From NCBI GenBank assembly GCA_003075315.1, contig QDFQ01000003.1, positions 62,001 to 126,000 of the forward strand: a DNA stretch of 64,000 nt. Direction: 5' to 3'. Made by a program: the position numbers and the translations under genes. Positions 40,111 through 50,002 of this stretch are shown here, in pieces. Every line of letters begins with the position of its first letter. The first letter of the stretch is position 1. The notes below the pieces were generated by a model. The model saw nothing but the letters and a program-made list of their open reading frames with translations, made no database searches and was not told where the DNA came from. Source of the DNA: Arthrobacter sp. TPD3018 (GTDB taxonomy: Bacteria > Pseudomonadota > Alphaproteobacteria > Sphingomonadales > Sphingomonadaceae).

Positions 40111-40194
40111 TTCACGCGAAGACGCGAAGCCGCGAAGACGCAGGGTGGCCTCGCTCATCCGCAACCTCTTCGCGTCTTTGCGTCTTCGCGTGAA
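40111..40194. repeat. Inverted repeat of GCGAAGAC units between trhO and rnr
   Basis: Left TTCACGCGAAGACGCGAAGC and right GCGTCTTTGCGTCTTCGCGTGAA are complementary over about 25 bases around a 40-base centre. It occupies the shared region between the divergent trhO and rnr genes, so it may overlap their promoters. Confidence 0.8.
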
Positions 40195-40239
40195 CAAACA
40201 TGCGGTGACGAACCCGCCCGCGCGCCCTATCTCCGCTAT

Positions 40240-42459
40240 GTGGCAAAGAAACCCAGACCCGGCCTGCCGACGCAGGCGCAGATCCTCGACTTCATCACGC
40301 AATCGGAGGTGCCCGCCGGCAAGCGCGAGATCGCCAAGGCGTTTGGCCTGACCGCGCAGGAAAAGATCGCGCTGAAGGCGATGCTGAAGGACATGGCCGA
40401 CGAAGGCCTGATCGACAGCGCCCCCGGCCGCGCCTTTCACAAGATGGGCGGCCTGCCCAAGGTGACGGTGCTGCGCATCGCCGACGTCGACGATGGCGGG
40501 AATGTCTGGGCGGTGCCCGATCGCTGGGAGGCGGACGGCCCCGTGCCGCGGCTGCGCGTTCGCGAGCGCAAGCGTGGCGCGCTCGGCATCGGCGAACGCA
40601 TTCTCGCCCGCACCGAAGAGGCGGGCAACGGCTGGATCGCGCATCCGATGAAGGTGCTGGCCAAGGCATCGGAGCAAATCCTCGGCGTGTTGCGGCAGGA
40701 CGGCGAACGCTTCTGGCTGACGGGTGTCGAGAAGAAGGAGCGGCGCGAATTTCCCGTCTCCGACACCGGCGGCGCCGCGGCGGGCGATCTGGTGATGACC
40801 GAAATGACCGGCCGTCCGCCGCGGATCAGCGTCCGCGTCGTCCAGCGGCTGGGTGATCCCTTCGCGCCGCGCAGCTTTTCGCTCATCGCGATCCACAAGC
40901 TCGGCATCCCGGACGTCTTCTCGGGCGATACGCTCGACGAGGCGAAGCGCGTGTCGGAACTGCCGCTTGGCGAGGATCGCGAAGACCTCACCCATCTGCC
41001 TATCGTCGCGATCGATCCGGTCGATGCGCGCGATCATGATGACGCGGTCTGGGCCGCACCGCATGAGGATGGCGGCTGGCAGGCGGTGGTCGCGATCGCC
41101 GATGTCAGTTTCTACGTCCGCCCCGGCTCGGAACTCGACCGCGAGGCGCGGCGGCGCGGCAATTCGGTCTATTTCCCCGATCGCGTCGTGCCGATGCTCC
41201 CCGAAATCCTGTCGGCGGAAGTGTGCTCGCTGAAGGAAGGCGAGGACCGCGCGGCGCTCGTCTGCCACCTCCACATCTCCAAATCGGGCAAGCTGGAAAG
41301 CTGGCGCTTCGCCCGCGCCCGCGTCCGCATCGCCGCCAACCTCGCCTATGAAGAGGCGCAGGCGACGATCGACGCCGATGCCGGCGCGATGATCGAGGTG
41401 CTGCGCCCCTTGTGGGCCTGCTGGCGCGCGCTGGCCAAGGCGCGCGATGCGCGCGAACCGCTCGATCTCGACCTGCCCGAACGCCGCGTCGTGCTCGACG
41501 AGCAGGGCCGGATCATGTCGGTCGCTCCGCGTGAGCGGCTCGACGCGCATCGGCTGATCGAGGATTATATGATTGCCGCCAACGTCGCCGCCGCCAAGGC
41601 GCTGGAGGCGAAGAAGGCGCCGGTCATGTACCGCGTCCACGAACCGCCCAGCCGTGAAAAGCTCGTCGCGCTGAAGGACTATCTCGAAACCTTCGACGTG
41701 CCCTTCGCGCTCGGCCAGGTGATCCGCCCGGCGACGTTCAACCACATCCTCGAACGGATCGGCGACGCGGACTTCCGCCCACAGGTGATGGAGCAGGTGC
41801 TGCGCACGCAGACGCAGGCCTATTATGCGCCCGCCAACCAGGGGCATTTCGGCCTGTCGCTGGGTAGCTACGCGCACTTCACCTCGCCGATCCGCCGCTA
41901 TGCCGACCTCGTCGTCCACCGTGCGCTCGTCGCGGCCTATGGGCTGGGCGAGGGCGGGCTCACCAAGGCGGATGCCGAGGCGATGGAGCAGATCGGCACG
42001 ACGATCAGCGCGCTGGAACGCCGCGCGATGGAGGCGGAGCGCGACACGATCGACCGCTATGTTGCAGCCTTCCTGTCGGAAAAGGTCGGCGAAACGGTGT
42101 CGGCGCGGATCACCGGGGTGCAGAATTACGGCTTTTTCGCCACCGTGGAGGGGATCGGCGGCGACGGCCTGATGTCGGTCCGCGACCTCGGCGGCGAATA
42201 TTTCCGCTTCGACGAGGCGGCGCGCACGCTGACCGGCGAGGACAGCGGCGAAGAATATGCGCTGGGCCAGCGGTTGGAATTGCGCCTTGCCGAGGCGAAC
42301 CCGGTGTCGGGCGCGCTGCGCTTCGAACTACCGGGCGGCAAGGGGGCCGCGCCCGGGCCGCGGCATCTCGGCAAGGGCATCAAGGGTGGCCGCAAGGATC
42401 GCGTCGTCGCGCGCCGCGGCCGGCCCGGCAACATCCGCCACAACGGCAAGCGGCGGTGA
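40240..42459 (+). CDS. rnr: Ribonuclease R
   Basis: 3'-5' exoribonuclease. GTG at 40240 begins [18 protein letters not shown] and the N-terminal helix-turn-helix. Over 739 residues follow cold-shock domains, the RNB catalytic domain with [13 protein letters not shown] (metal-binding Asp residues near 265), [24 protein letters not shown], and a C-terminal S1 domain ([22 protein letters not shown]) with a basic tail ([16 protein letters not shown]). It overlaps the next gene by four bases. Confidence 0.97.
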   Translation: MAKKPRPGLPTQAQILDFITQSEVPAGKREIAKAFGLTAQEKIALKAMLKDMADEGLIDSAPGRAFHKMGGLPKVTVLRIADVDDGGNVWAVPDRWEADGPVPRLRVRERKRGALGIGERILARTEEAGNGWIAHPMKVLAKASEQILGVLRQDGERFWLTGVEKKERREFPVSDTGGAAAGDLVMTEMTGRPPRISVRVVQRLGDPFAPRSFSLIAIHKLGIPDVFSGDTLDEAKRVSELPLGEDREDLTHLPIVAIDPVDARDHDDAVWAAPHEDGGWQAVVAIADVSFYVRPGSELDREARRRGNSVYFPDRVVPMLPEILSAEVCSLKEGEDRAALVCHLHISKSGKLESWRFARARVRIAANLAYEEAQATIDADAGAMIEVLRPLWACWRALAKARDAREPLDLDLPERRVVLDEQGRIMSVAPRERLDAHRLIEDYMIAANVAAAKALEAKKAPVMYRVHEPPSREKLVALKDYLETFDVPFALGQVIRPATFNHILERIGDADFRPQVMEQVLRTQTQAYYAPANQGHFGLSLGSYAHFTSPIRRYADLVVHRALVAAYGLGEGGLTKADAEAMEQIGTTISALERRAMEAERDTIDRYVAAFLSEKVGETVSARITGVQNYGFFATVEGIGGDGLMSVRDLGGEYFRFDEAARTLTGEDSGEEYALGQRLELRLAEANPVSGALRFELPGGKGAAPGPRHLGKGIKGGRKDRVVARRGRPGNIRHNGKRR

Positions 42460-42794
42460 GCGACCGGCTGACCCATATCGCGACATCCGGCCCACGCGGC
42501 ACCGTGCGCGACCGCTATCTGGTCCACGGCACGATCGCCCCGCGCTTCGTCGCCGCGCATGCGGTGATCGCCGACGATGCCATGTCCTTCACCCCCGCCG
42601 ATGCGCGCGAAGCGAAGGCCTTTGCCGCGATGATCGCCGACGGATCGATCCGCGCCGTGGGGCAGGGCCGCTTCTGGTTCGACATGCATGCCTACGAAAC
42701 CGCCGCCGCGGTCCGCCGGGCGAAGCGCGTGCCGGTACTGCTGATAGTCGCGCTGCTCATCGCCGCGGTGGCGGTGGCTTTCTACCGAATCTAG
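42456..42794 (+). CDS. Small membrane protein coupled to rnr, unknown function
   Basis: A 112-residue protein with GTG start at 42456 overlapping the rnr TGA, so translation is coupled. Residues 1-90 are soluble and one C-terminal helix (VPVLLIVALLIAAVAVAFY, about 92-110) anchors it. The soluble part lacks a known motif. It could be a tail-anchored partner of RNase R, but this is position only. Confidence 0.7.
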   Translation: MSDRLTHIATSGPRGTVRDRYLVHGTIAPRFVAAHAVIADDAMSFTPADAREAKAFAAMIADGSIRAVGQGRFWFDMHAYETAAAVRRAKRVPVLLIVALLIAAVAVAFYRI

Positions 42795-42801
42795 CCCCAC
42801 T

Positions 42802-42904
42802 CGTCATTCCGGCGAACGCCGGAATCCATGGACACGCGGCGTCTGTGGCGGTCACACCATCAGGGGCACCGCGACCATGGATCCCGGCGTCCGCCGGGAT
42901 GACG
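42802..42904. repeat. Palindromic repeat before the O-glycosylation ligase locus
   Basis: Arms CGTCATTCCGGCGAACGCCG (with its own hairpin) and CGGCGTCCGCCGGGATGACG, about 60 bases apart; both carry an inner CCATGG. Member of the CGTCAY family. Confidence 0.85.
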
Positions 42905-42980
42905 AGGCGAGCAATCCCTTAACGCCGCATCAACCCGAACACCCTACACCCGCCGCCTGGACAAGGAGCGCTCGCACGCG

Positions 42981-43136
42981 ATGATCGACAATCTGTCGCT
43001 GGCGCTGACGCACGGCCTGATGCTGCTCGCCGCCTGGCGCCTGCTGCGCCGGCCCGATCTCGATTCCGAAGCGCCGCCGCCCCGCCACTGGCGCGCACGC
43101 CGCACCGCGCCGCCGGAGCCGCCCGCCGGTGCGTGA
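42981..43136 (+). CDS. 51-residue small protein upstream of the ligase gene
   Basis: ATG at 42981, AAGGAG 12 bases upstream, stop TGA at 43134-43136, overlapping the next gene's GTG by eight bases. The sequence has a hydrophobic N-terminal half (LSLALTHGLMLLAAWRLL) and a Pro/Arg-rich C-terminal half. The overlap and RBS suggest translational coupling to the O-glycosylation ligase gene. Function unknown. Confidence 0.6.
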   Translation: MIDNLSLALTHGLMLLAAWRLLRRPDLDSEAPPPRHWRARRTAPPEPPAGA

Positions 43137-44490
43137 TCTCGTCTTCGTCGCCTTCCTCGCCGCGCTGTTCGGAATGGGCCTCCGGCGCCCGTTCCTGCTG
43201 GTGTGCGCGTACGTCTATATCGACATCGTCTCGCCGCAGCGGCTGACGTACATCCTGCTCAACGCCGTGCCCATTTCGCTGATCGCGGTGGTGCTGGCGG
43301 TCGGGGGCTGGCTGCTGATGGACGACAAGAGCGACAGCCGCTTCGCACCGCGCCAGGGCCTCATCATCCTGCTGCTGCTCTATTGCGGGATCACGACGAT
43401 GAGCGCCGACTTCCCGGTCGACGCGCGCGACAAATGGGATTGGGTGTGGAAGTGTCTGGCCTTCGCCGCCTTCCTGCCGCTGACGCTGCGCACGCGCCTG
43501 CGCATCGAATCGCTGCTAGTGTTCATGATTCTGTCGGCGGCGACGATTATCATCGTGGGCGGCATCAAGACCGCAGCGGGCGGCGGCGGCTATGGCCAGC
43601 TCGACCTGATGGTGACCAACAATTCGGGCCTGTACGAAGGGTCGACCATTTCCACTGTCGCGATCGCGATCGTGCCGCTGATCGCCTGGTTCATGCGCTG
43701 GGGCACGATCTTCCCGCCCGACTGGAAGGTGAAGGGCTTTTGCCTGTGCCTGATCTTCGCCTGCCTGTTGATCCCGATCGGCACGTCGACGCGCACCGGC
43801 ACGCTCTGCACCGTCCTCGTCGCCCTCCTCTCGCTGCGCAATACGAAGCGCAAGTTCACCTATCTCGCCATGATCGGCGCGGCCGGCTTGCTCGCGGTCC
43901 CGTTCCTCCCCGCCAGCTTCACTGAGCGGATGAGCACGATCAAGAGCCATGACGCCGACGAATCCGCCTCCACCCGCATCGCCGTGTGGCAGTGGACGAT
44001 CGACTATGCCAAGGCGCACCCCTTCGGCGGCGGGTTCGAGGCGTTCCGCGGCAATCACATCCGCTACGAGATTAAGAAGACCACCACGGCGCAGGGCGAT
44101 GCCGCCGCGACCGTCGCCGATCAGGCGGTGACCGACAAGGCCCGTGGCTATCACAGCGCCTATTTCGAGATGCTGGGCGAACAGGGCTATCCCGGCCTTG
44201 CTTTGTGGCTGGCGATCAGCCTGATCGGCCTCGTCCGCATGGAGGTGCTGCGCCGCCGCTATCGCGATCCCGCCGGCCCCTTCGGCTGGGCGGGCCCGCT
44301 CGCCGCCGCGCTCCAGACTGCGCACCTCGTCTATTTGCTCGGCGCGGCGTTCATCGCCATCGCCTTCCAGCCGTTCATCTACATGCTGCTCGGCGCGCAG
44401 ATCGGCCTCGACACCTATCTCGCCCGCCGCCGCAGCGAAGAGGGGCAGGCACCGCTGCGCAAGCCGCGGGTCGCCACCATTCCGGCATGA
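43129..44490 (+). CDS. Exosortase-A-associated O-glycosylation ligase (Wzy/O-antigen ligase-like)
   Basis: A 453-residue polytopic protein with about ten helices. It matches the exosortase-A system-associated O-glycosylation ligase (DUF5935 plus O-antigen ligase domain): LRRPFLLVCAYVYIDIVSPQ at the N-terminus, WVWKCLAFAAFLPLTLRTRLRIE, STRTGTLC, the catalytic-loop region RGYHSAYFEMLGEQGYPGLALW. It is thought to attach or polymerise exopolysaccharide at the periplasmic face. GTG start at 43129. The acyltransferase gene overlaps its stop. Confidence 0.88.
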   Translation: MRDLVFVAFLAALFGMGLRRPFLLVCAYVYIDIVSPQRLTYILLNAVPISLIAVVLAVGGWLLMDDKSDSRFAPRQGLIILLLLYCGITTMSADFPVDARDKWDWVWKCLAFAAFLPLTLRTRLRIESLLVFMILSAATIIIVGGIKTAAGGGGYGQLDLMVTNNSGLYEGSTISTVAIAIVPLIAWFMRWGTIFPPDWKVKGFCLCLIFACLLIPIGTSTRTGTLCTVLVALLSLRNTKRKFTYLAMIGAAGLLAVPFLPASFTERMSTIKSHDADESASTRIAVWQWTIDYAKAHPFGGGFEAFRGNHIRYEIKKTTTAQGDAAATVADQAVTDKARGYHSAYFEMLGEQGYPGLALWLAISLIGLVRMEVLRRRYRDPAGPFGWAGPLAAALQTAHLVYLLGAAFIAIAFQPFIYMLLGAQIGLDTYLARRRSEEGQAPLRKPRVATIPA

Positions 44491-45524
44491 GCGAATTGCG
44501 CGCGCTCACCTCTGCGCGCGGCATCGCGGCGTGGCTGGTCGTCCTCTACCATATCCGTGCCAGCATTGACGGCCTGCCGCGAAGCGTCGAGGCGGTGTTC
44601 GCCAAAGGCTATCTGGCGGTCGATTTCTTCTTCCTCCTGTCCGGTTTCGTCATCTGGCTGACCTGGCACGATCGGCTGCGCGGGCAGGGCGTCGCCGGCA
44701 TCGCCGGCTTCCTGCAAAAGCGCGTGGCGCGCATCTGGCCGCTGCATGCGGTGATGCTTGCCTTCGCCGTCGCGCTCGCGCTCGCGCTGCGGGCGACCGG
44801 GCGCAGCGACCCCGCCTTTCCCTTTGTCGAACTGCCGCTGCACGTGCTGCTGGTGCAGAATTGGGGCTTCACCGATGCGCTGCACTGGAACGATCCGGCC
44901 TGGTCGATCAGCTGCGAACTCGCCGCCTATCTGCTGTTCCCCCTGCTCGTCCTGACGATCGACTGGCGCCGTCTGCCCGCGCTCGCACTTATCGCAATCG
45001 CGGCGGCGATCCTCGCGGGCCTCCACGTCGCGATGCAGGGTGCGCCGACGCTGGGCTGGGACATTCCGCGCTACGGCCTCATTCGCTGTCTCGCCGAATT
45101 TGCGACCGGTACGATCCTCGCCGCGCTGTTCCTGCGCCGCCCGCCGCTCGCATGGCCGCTTGGCATCGCCGCGGTCGGCACGGCGGCCTGGGCACTGGGC
45201 TTGCCTGAGACGTTCGCCGCGCCCGCGACGTTCGCGGCCCTGCTGCTGGCGCTGGCGCTAACCGCCGGGGCGCCGCGCCATCCGCTCGAGGGGCGCATGC
45301 TCCACGCGCTCGGCGACATCAGCTACGCCACCTATCTGTCGCATTTCCTGCTGTGGAAGGCGTTCAAGCTCGTCGCCGTCCGCGACGCTGCGTCCGTGCC
45401 CTGGCCGCTCATCGCCCTCTATCTCGCGCTCGTCCTTGCCGCCTCCGTCCTCGTCTACCGCTGGGTCGAACGGCCTGCGCAACATCGGCTCAACGCGCTC
45501 GGGCGACCACGCGGCGCGCGGTAA
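44487..45524 (+). CDS. Acyltransferase 3 family membrane protein (OafA/YrhL-like)
   Basis: ATG at 44487 overlaps the ligase stop (ATGA). The 345-residue protein has about ten helices and the family's N-terminal ALTSARGIAAWLVVLYHI with the catalytic His, RVARIWPLHAVML, and the WSISCELAAYLLFP motif. It probably adds acetyl or other acyl groups to sugars of the polymer handled by the coupled ligase. Confidence 0.9.
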   Translation: MSELRALTSARGIAAWLVVLYHIRASIDGLPRSVEAVFAKGYLAVDFFFLLSGFVIWLTWHDRLRGQGVAGIAGFLQKRVARIWPLHAVMLAFAVALALALRATGRSDPAFPFVELPLHVLLVQNWGFTDALHWNDPAWSISCELAAYLLFPLLVLTIDWRRLPALALIAIAAAILAGLHVAMQGAPTLGWDIPRYGLIRCLAEFATGTILAALFLRRPPLAWPLGIAAVGTAAWALGLPETFAAPATFAALLLALALTAGAPRHPLEGRMLHALGDISYATYLSHFLLWKAFKLVAVRDAASVPWPLIALYLALVLAASVLVYRWVERPAQHRLNALGRPRGAR

Positions 45525-45579
45525 CCCTCGGAACCGCCTGCGACGCCTGGGCATTTCCTACTAGGAAGGGAGTGCCCAA

Positions 45580-46593
45580 TTGGCCGCACGCATAGTCTAT
45601 TGCGATGATTCCAAGCCCGGCATCACGCGCCGCAAGGTTCGCAATGGCTGGGCCTATTATGCCCCGGACGGCGATCGCATCACCGACCGTGACGAGATCG
45701 ATCGGCTGAATGCGGTGGGCCTGCCGCCCGCCTATCGCGACGCCTGGTATTGTCCCAAGCCCAATGGCCATATCCAGGCGGTCGGCTGGGACGAGAAGGG
45801 TCGCAAGCAATATCGCTATCACACCGGCTTCCGCGAAGCGCAGGAAGCGGCGAAATACGAAAAGTGCGCCGATTTCGGTCATTGCCTGCCCAAACTGCGC
45901 GCGCGCGTCGAGGCGGACCTTGCGGCGCGCGGCCTGCCGCGGGACCGCGCCATCGCCGCGGTGGTGCGCCTGCTCGACATCGGTCACCTGCGCGTCGGCA
46001 ACGAAGCCTATGCCGAAGCGAACAAGAGCTACGGCGCGACGACGCTGCGCAAGCGCCACGGCAGCGTCCGCGGCAACACGCTGAAGCTGCGCTACAAGGG
46101 CAAGTCCGGCAAGGAACGCGACGTCGCGATCACCGACAAGCGGCTCGCCGCCACGGTGCGCAAGATGCAAGATCTCGACGAACAGCATCTGTTTGCCTGG
46201 GTGGACGACGAGGGACAGGCGCACCCCGTCACCTCGTCGGACGTCAACGATTATATCAAGCGCGCGACCGGCGGCGATTTTACGGCGAAGCATTTCCGCA
46301 CCTGGGGCGCCAGCGTCACCGCGTTCGAGGCACTGGCGCGTGCCGAAGCCGATCTCAGCCTGAAGGCGCTGCTCGAACCCGTCGTCGCCCGCCTGGGCAA
46401 TACGCCTGCCATCGCGCGCAAGAGCTACGTCCACCCGTCACTCATCGCCTTAGTGAAGACGGGGCAGGGCGCCTTCCGCCGCGCGTTGCGCCTGCCGCGC
46501 TCCGCCCGTCATCTCAGCCGTGAAGAGCGGGGGCTCATCGCCTTCCTCGAAGCTGGCACGCCCAGCACGGCGCCGCTGAAAGCCGCGGCCTGA
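45580..46593 (+). CDS. Type IB DNA topoisomerase (poxvirus-like)
   Basis: Relaxes supercoiled DNA by a transient 3'-phosphotyrosine. TTG start at 45580, with AGGAAGGGAG eight bases upstream, is supported by a full N-terminal domain. The 337-residue protein has the catalytic set Arg130 (VVRLLDIGHLRVGNE), Lys in KLRYKGKSGK, Arg240 (KHFRTWGAS) and Tyr283 (ARKSYVHPSL). Length and order match bacterial viral-type TopIB. No cargo genes suggest recent transfer. Confidence 0.95.
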   Translation: MAARIVYCDDSKPGITRRKVRNGWAYYAPDGDRITDRDEIDRLNAVGLPPAYRDAWYCPKPNGHIQAVGWDEKGRKQYRYHTGFREAQEAAKYEKCADFGHCLPKLRARVEADLAARGLPRDRAIAAVVRLLDIGHLRVGNEAYAEANKSYGATTLRKRHGSVRGNTLKLRYKGKSGKERDVAITDKRLAATVRKMQDLDEQHLFAWVDDEGQAHPVTSSDVNDYIKRATGGDFTAKHFRTWGASVTAFEALARAEADLSLKALLEPVVARLGNTPAIARKSYVHPSLIALVKTGQGAFRRALRLPRSARHLSREERGLIAFLEAGTPSTAPLKAAA

Positions 46594-46600
46594 TCCCATT

Positions 46601-47773
46601 ATGCCCAAGAACACGACCGCCACCTCTTCGCCGATCTTCGACAGCAACGGCGTCCAGGACCAATTGACCGGCCTGTACACCGCCAGCGAGGTCTGGCTGC
46701 ACACGCACTGGCTGCAAATCCTCATCGCGCTCGCCGTCGGCGTGGTGATCGTCGTCGCGTTGCACGGCCTGCGTCGGCTGGGCGAACGCCTGTGCCGACG
46801 CAAGGATGTCTCGGGCGTCGCCGAAACGCTCGTCCGCCGCGGCTGGGGCGCGATCGTCGGTCGGGCGATCGCGCGCACCAACAACTTCTTCATCGTCATG
46901 CTCGCGGCCAAATTGGTCGCGGGCTATGCCGGCGCGCCGAGCCAGGTGTCGACGACGATCAACTTCCTGTGGACCGTCGCCTCGGTGTTCCAGGCGGCGA
47001 TCTGGGCGCGTGAACTGATCCTCGGCGCGATCGAACACCGCACCAGCAGCGAACATTATTCGGGCGAGGCGCTGCTCAGCGCGATGGGCCTCATCCGCCT
47101 GCTCGTCACCGTCGCGCTGTTCGCGATCGCGCTGGTCGTCGTGCTCGACAATCTCGGCGTCAACGTCACCGGGCTGATCGCCGGGCTGGGGGTCGGCGGT
47201 ATCGCCATCGGCCTCGCCGCACAGGGCATTTTCGGCGACCTGTTCGCCGCGCTCGCGATCATCTTCGATCGCCCGTTCCGCCGCGGCGATAAGATCAGCT
47301 ACGGCACGACCAACGGCGTCATCGAGTCGATCGGCCTGAAGAGTACGCGCATCCGCGCCTTCACCGGCGAATTGCGCGTAATCAGCAACAAGCAGCTGCT
47401 CGACAAGGAAATCCAGAACACCAGCGTGCGCGACCATATCCGGCTCGCGTTCACGATCGGCGTCACCTACGAAACGCCGCCCGATACGCTCGCCCGCGTG
47501 CCGCAGATCATGCGGGAGATCGTCGAGGGCGAAGGCGGCAAGGTCGCGCGGTCCAGCTTCGAAACCTTCGGCGCCTCCAGCCTCGATTTCGTGCTGCAAT
47601 TCGACATTCCGGGCGACGATTGGGCGACCGCACACCCGATGCGCGACCGCATCATGGTGTCGTTGATCCGCCGCTTTGCCGCGGAAGGGATCGGCATCGC
47701 CTACCCGACGCAGACGACCTACACCGCTGGTCCGGACGGCAAGCTGGTGATGCCCTACGCCACCGCGCCCTAG
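46601..47773 (+). CDS. MscS-family mechanosensitive channel
   Basis: A 390-residue inner-membrane channel. Four or five helices precede the pore helix GLIAGLGVGGIAIGLAAQGIFGDLFAAL (about 195-222), followed by the beta domain with FDRPFRRGDKI and the C-terminal alpha/beta domain (FTIGVTYETPPDTL). Gates under osmotic tension. Eight bases after the topoisomerase gene, so probably co-transcribed. Confidence 0.94.
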   Translation: MPKNTTATSSPIFDSNGVQDQLTGLYTASEVWLHTHWLQILIALAVGVVIVVALHGLRRLGERLCRRKDVSGVAETLVRRGWGAIVGRAIARTNNFFIVMLAAKLVAGYAGAPSQVSTTINFLWTVASVFQAAIWARELILGAIEHRTSSEHYSGEALLSAMGLIRLLVTVALFAIALVVVLDNLGVNVTGLIAGLGVGGIAIGLAAQGIFGDLFAALAIIFDRPFRRGDKISYGTTNGVIESIGLKSTRIRAFTGELRVISNKQLLDKEIQNTSVRDHIRLAFTIGVTYETPPDTLARVPQIMREIVEGEGGKVARSSFETFGASSLDFVLQFDIPGDDWATAHPMRDRIMVSLIRRFAAEGIGIAYPTQTTYTAGPDGKLVMPYATAP

Positions 47774-47943
47774 GCTTTTTTCGAACATCGGGTCCGTTCG
47801 CTTGGGCGCGGTTCTTCGCGTAGGAGTGCCAGGGTTCAAGCTTTCGGTCGGGAGAGGGGCTTGCGGAATGCCCCCGCCTCCGCCTACAGGATGGCGCGAC
47901 GCGGAACGCCATCCGCGCGCTGCAATCGGGAGGGCGATTCTTC

Positions 47944-48402
47944 GTGACGACGATCACCGCGCAGGCGATGAAGGACAGGGTCGGCACCGAAACCGTGTCC
48001 GACTGGGTCGAAGTAACGCAGGACATGATCGATCGCTTCGCCGAAGCGACCGGCGACCATCAGTTCATCCATATCGATCCCGTCGCGGCGGCGCAGACGC
48101 CCTTCGGCGGCACGATCGCGCACGGCTTTCTCACGCTGTCGCTGATGCCGCTGCTCAGCAGCAAGGTACCCGACGCGCCGCAGATCGAAGGTGCGCGGAT
48201 GGGCGTCAACTACGGCGGCAACAAGGTCCGCTTCCTCACCCCCGTCCGTTCGGGATCGCGCGTGCGCGGCCGTTTCACGCTGCTCGCCTTCGACGAAAAG
48301 CGCCCCGGCCAGTTCCAGCAGACCACCAACTTCGTCGTCGAGATCGAAGGGCAGGATAAGCCCGCCCTGATCGCCGAATGGATCAGCCAGATTTTCGTCT
48401 GA
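47944..48402 (+). CDS. MaoC-type (R)-specific enoyl-CoA hydratase
   Basis: A 152-residue hot-dog protein. The catalytic block [31 protein letters not shown] (about 32-62) carries the Asp and His of (R)-hydratases. GTG start at 47944. The enzyme may supply (R)-3-hydroxyacyl-CoA to PHA synthesis (PhaJ-like) or act in fatty acid breakdown. It precedes a thiolase by 61 bases. Confidence 0.92.
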   Translation: MTTITAQAMKDRVGTETVSDWVEVTQDMIDRFAEATGDHQFIHIDPVAAAQTPFGGTIAHGFLTLSLMPLLSSKVPDAPQIEGARMGVNYGGNKVRFLTPVRSGSRVRGRFTLLAFDEKRPGQFQQTTNFVVEIEGQDKPALIAEWISQIFV

Positions 48403-48463
48403 CGCCAACCCCATAATCACCGAACCCGCGCGCCGCGTCGCGCCCCATCAAGGAAGCCAGCCC

Positions 48464-49642
48464 ATGCGCTCCGCCGTCATCGTCTCCACCGCCCGCACGC
48501 CGATCGGCCGCGCCTATCGCGGCGCCTTCAACAACACGACGCCGCAGGCGCTGGCCGGCCATGCGATCGAACATGCCGTGAAGCGTGCCGGCATCGACGG
48601 CGCCGAAGTGGAGGACGTGGTGTTCGGCGCTGCGCTCCAGCAGGGGCATCAGGCGGGCAATATCGCGCGCCAGGCGGCATTGCGCGGCGGCCTGCCGATC
48701 ACCGTGTCGGGCATGTCGCTCGATCGCCAGTGCGCCAGCGGCCTGATGGCGATCGCCACGGCGGCCAAGCAGATCGTGATCGACGGCATGGACGTCGCGA
48801 TCGGCGGCGGCGTCGAAAGCATCAGCATGGTCCAGACTCCGCAGATGCGCGTCGCCCCCGACAAGCAGCTGCTCGCGATGCACAACGACATCTACATGCC
48901 GATGTTGCAGACCGCCGAAACGGTCGCCAAGCGCTACGGCATCGGCCGCGAGGCGCAGGACGCCTACGGCCTCCAGTCGCAGCAGCGCACCGCCGCGGCG
49001 CAGGCGGCGGGCAAGTTCGATGACGAGATCGTGCCGATGGCGGCGACGATGAACGTCGTCGACAAGGTGACGAAGGAGGTCAGCACCAAGGACGTCACGC
49101 TGTCGAAGGACGAGGGCAATCGTGCCGATACGACGCTGGAAGGCTTGCAGGCGTTGCAGCCGGTCGTCGGGCCGGACGGCGTCATCACCGCGGGCAATGC
49201 CAGCCAGCTGTCGGACGGCGCCTCGGCATCGGTGCTGATGGAGGAAAAGGTCGCCGCAGCGAAGGGGCTGACCCCGCTTGGACGCTACGTCGGCATGGCG
49301 GTGGCCGGCACCAAGCCCGACGAAATGGGCATCGGCCCGGTCTTCGCGATCCCCAAGCTGCTCGAAAAGAACGGCCTGACGATGAAGGACATCGGCCTGT
49401 GGGAACTGAACGAGGCCTTCGCCGTCCAGGTCCTCTACTGCCGCGACAAGCTGGGAATTCCCGACGAATTGCTCAATGTGAACGGCGGCGCGATCTCGAT
49501 TGGACATCCCTACGGCATGTCCGGCGCCCGCATGACCGGCCACGCGCTGATTGAGGGCAAGCGCCGCGGTGCGAAATATGTCGTCGTTACGATGTGCGTC
49601 GGCGGCGGCATGGGCGCGGCGGGATTGTTCGAGGTCCTGTAA
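48464..49642 (+). CDS. Acetyl-CoA acyltransferase (thiolase)
   Basis: A 392-residue thiolase of a different subgroup from the one at 2 kb. Active-site Cys in [13 protein letters not shown] (about 89), His in [13 protein letters not shown] (about 347) and Cys in [10 protein letters not shown] (about 378). The neighbouring MaoC hydratase suggests beta-oxidation of an acyl-CoA. Confidence 0.94.
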   Translation: MRSAVIVSTARTPIGRAYRGAFNNTTPQALAGHAIEHAVKRAGIDGAEVEDVVFGAALQQGHQAGNIARQAALRGGLPITVSGMSLDRQCASGLMAIATAAKQIVIDGMDVAIGGGVESISMVQTPQMRVAPDKQLLAMHNDIYMPMLQTAETVAKRYGIGREAQDAYGLQSQQRTAAAQAAGKFDDEIVPMAATMNVVDKVTKEVSTKDVTLSKDEGNRADTTLEGLQALQPVVGPDGVITAGNASQLSDGASASVLMEEKVAAAKGLTPLGRYVGMAVAGTKPDEMGIGPVFAIPKLLEKNGLTMKDIGLWELNEAFAVQVLYCRDKLGIPDELLNVNGGAISIGHPYGMSGARMTGHALIEGKRRGAKYVVVTMCVGGGMGAAGLFEVL

Positions 49643-49784
49643 GTTGAAAATGAAGCCCGGAAAGGGTATGTAGCAACTCGGACATTGTCATTGGTGTCCT
49701 CCTTGTGTGGGCCTCGATCGTTGCAGCGATCGGGGCCCAAAACGTTTGGGGCTCAGGTTGCAGCCCGAGCCCCGCCCGTGTGCC
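49643..49784 (-). promoter_or_regulatory. Two stable hairpins between the thiolase gene and the mini-gene
   Basis: One hairpin has arms GGGCCTCGATCG and CGATCGGGGCCC (about 49709-49738). The other, read on the minus strand, has arms GGGGCTCGGG and CCTGAGCCCC (about 49773-49748) followed by AAACGTTTTG, a short T-run, so it may terminate the mini-gene. A ribosome-binding site (AAGGAGGACACC) and ATG at 49691 on the minus strand follow the first hairpin, but the frame there reads back into the thiolase gene and has no clear product. Confidence 0.5.
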
Positions 49785-49874
49785 TTACCTGTTGCGGCTA
49801 TCGACGATCTTCACGGCCAGGGCCGCGAAGGCGATGATGACGCCCAGGATCTGGCACAAGTCGGCCACCGTCAT
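49785..49874 (-). CDS. 29-residue hydrophobic peptide mini-gene
   Basis: ATG at 49874, preceded by AAGGAGACACTGCA, stop TAA at 49787-49785. The peptide is one hydrophobic helix followed by a charged tail (LGVIIAFAALAVKIVDSRNR). Codon third positions are mostly G or C, like neighbouring genes, and a terminator-like hairpin follows. The architecture is that of small membrane peptides, including some type I toxins and regulators, but no antitoxin is recognised. It is divergent from the PNPOx-like gene. Confidence 0.55.
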   Translation of the reverse strand: MTVADLCQILGVIIAFAALAVKIVDSRNR

Positions 49875-50002
49875 TGCAGTGTCTCCTTGTGGCGACGGCA
49901 GGATTGCCGCCACCGGCGATCGTGGCCGAAGCGGTCTTTCCGCGCAACCAACCCCCTGTGCGCTCGTTCTCTCGGCCGAACCCCCGGTACAGGAGACGAT
50001 GC

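Noticed and set aside
40093..41919. Upstream extension of the trhO frame on the minus strand
   Set aside because: It runs antisense through rnr. The true trhO start is ATG 40092, where family similarity begins.
47802..48359. 185-codon frame on the plus strand
   Set aside because: It lies in another frame over the MaoC gene, which has a complete hydratase motif.
49510..49740. 76-codon frame on the minus strand at the end of the second thiolase
   Set aside because: Most of it is antisense to the thiolase C-terminus. Only the start region near 49691, in a different frame, drew interest.
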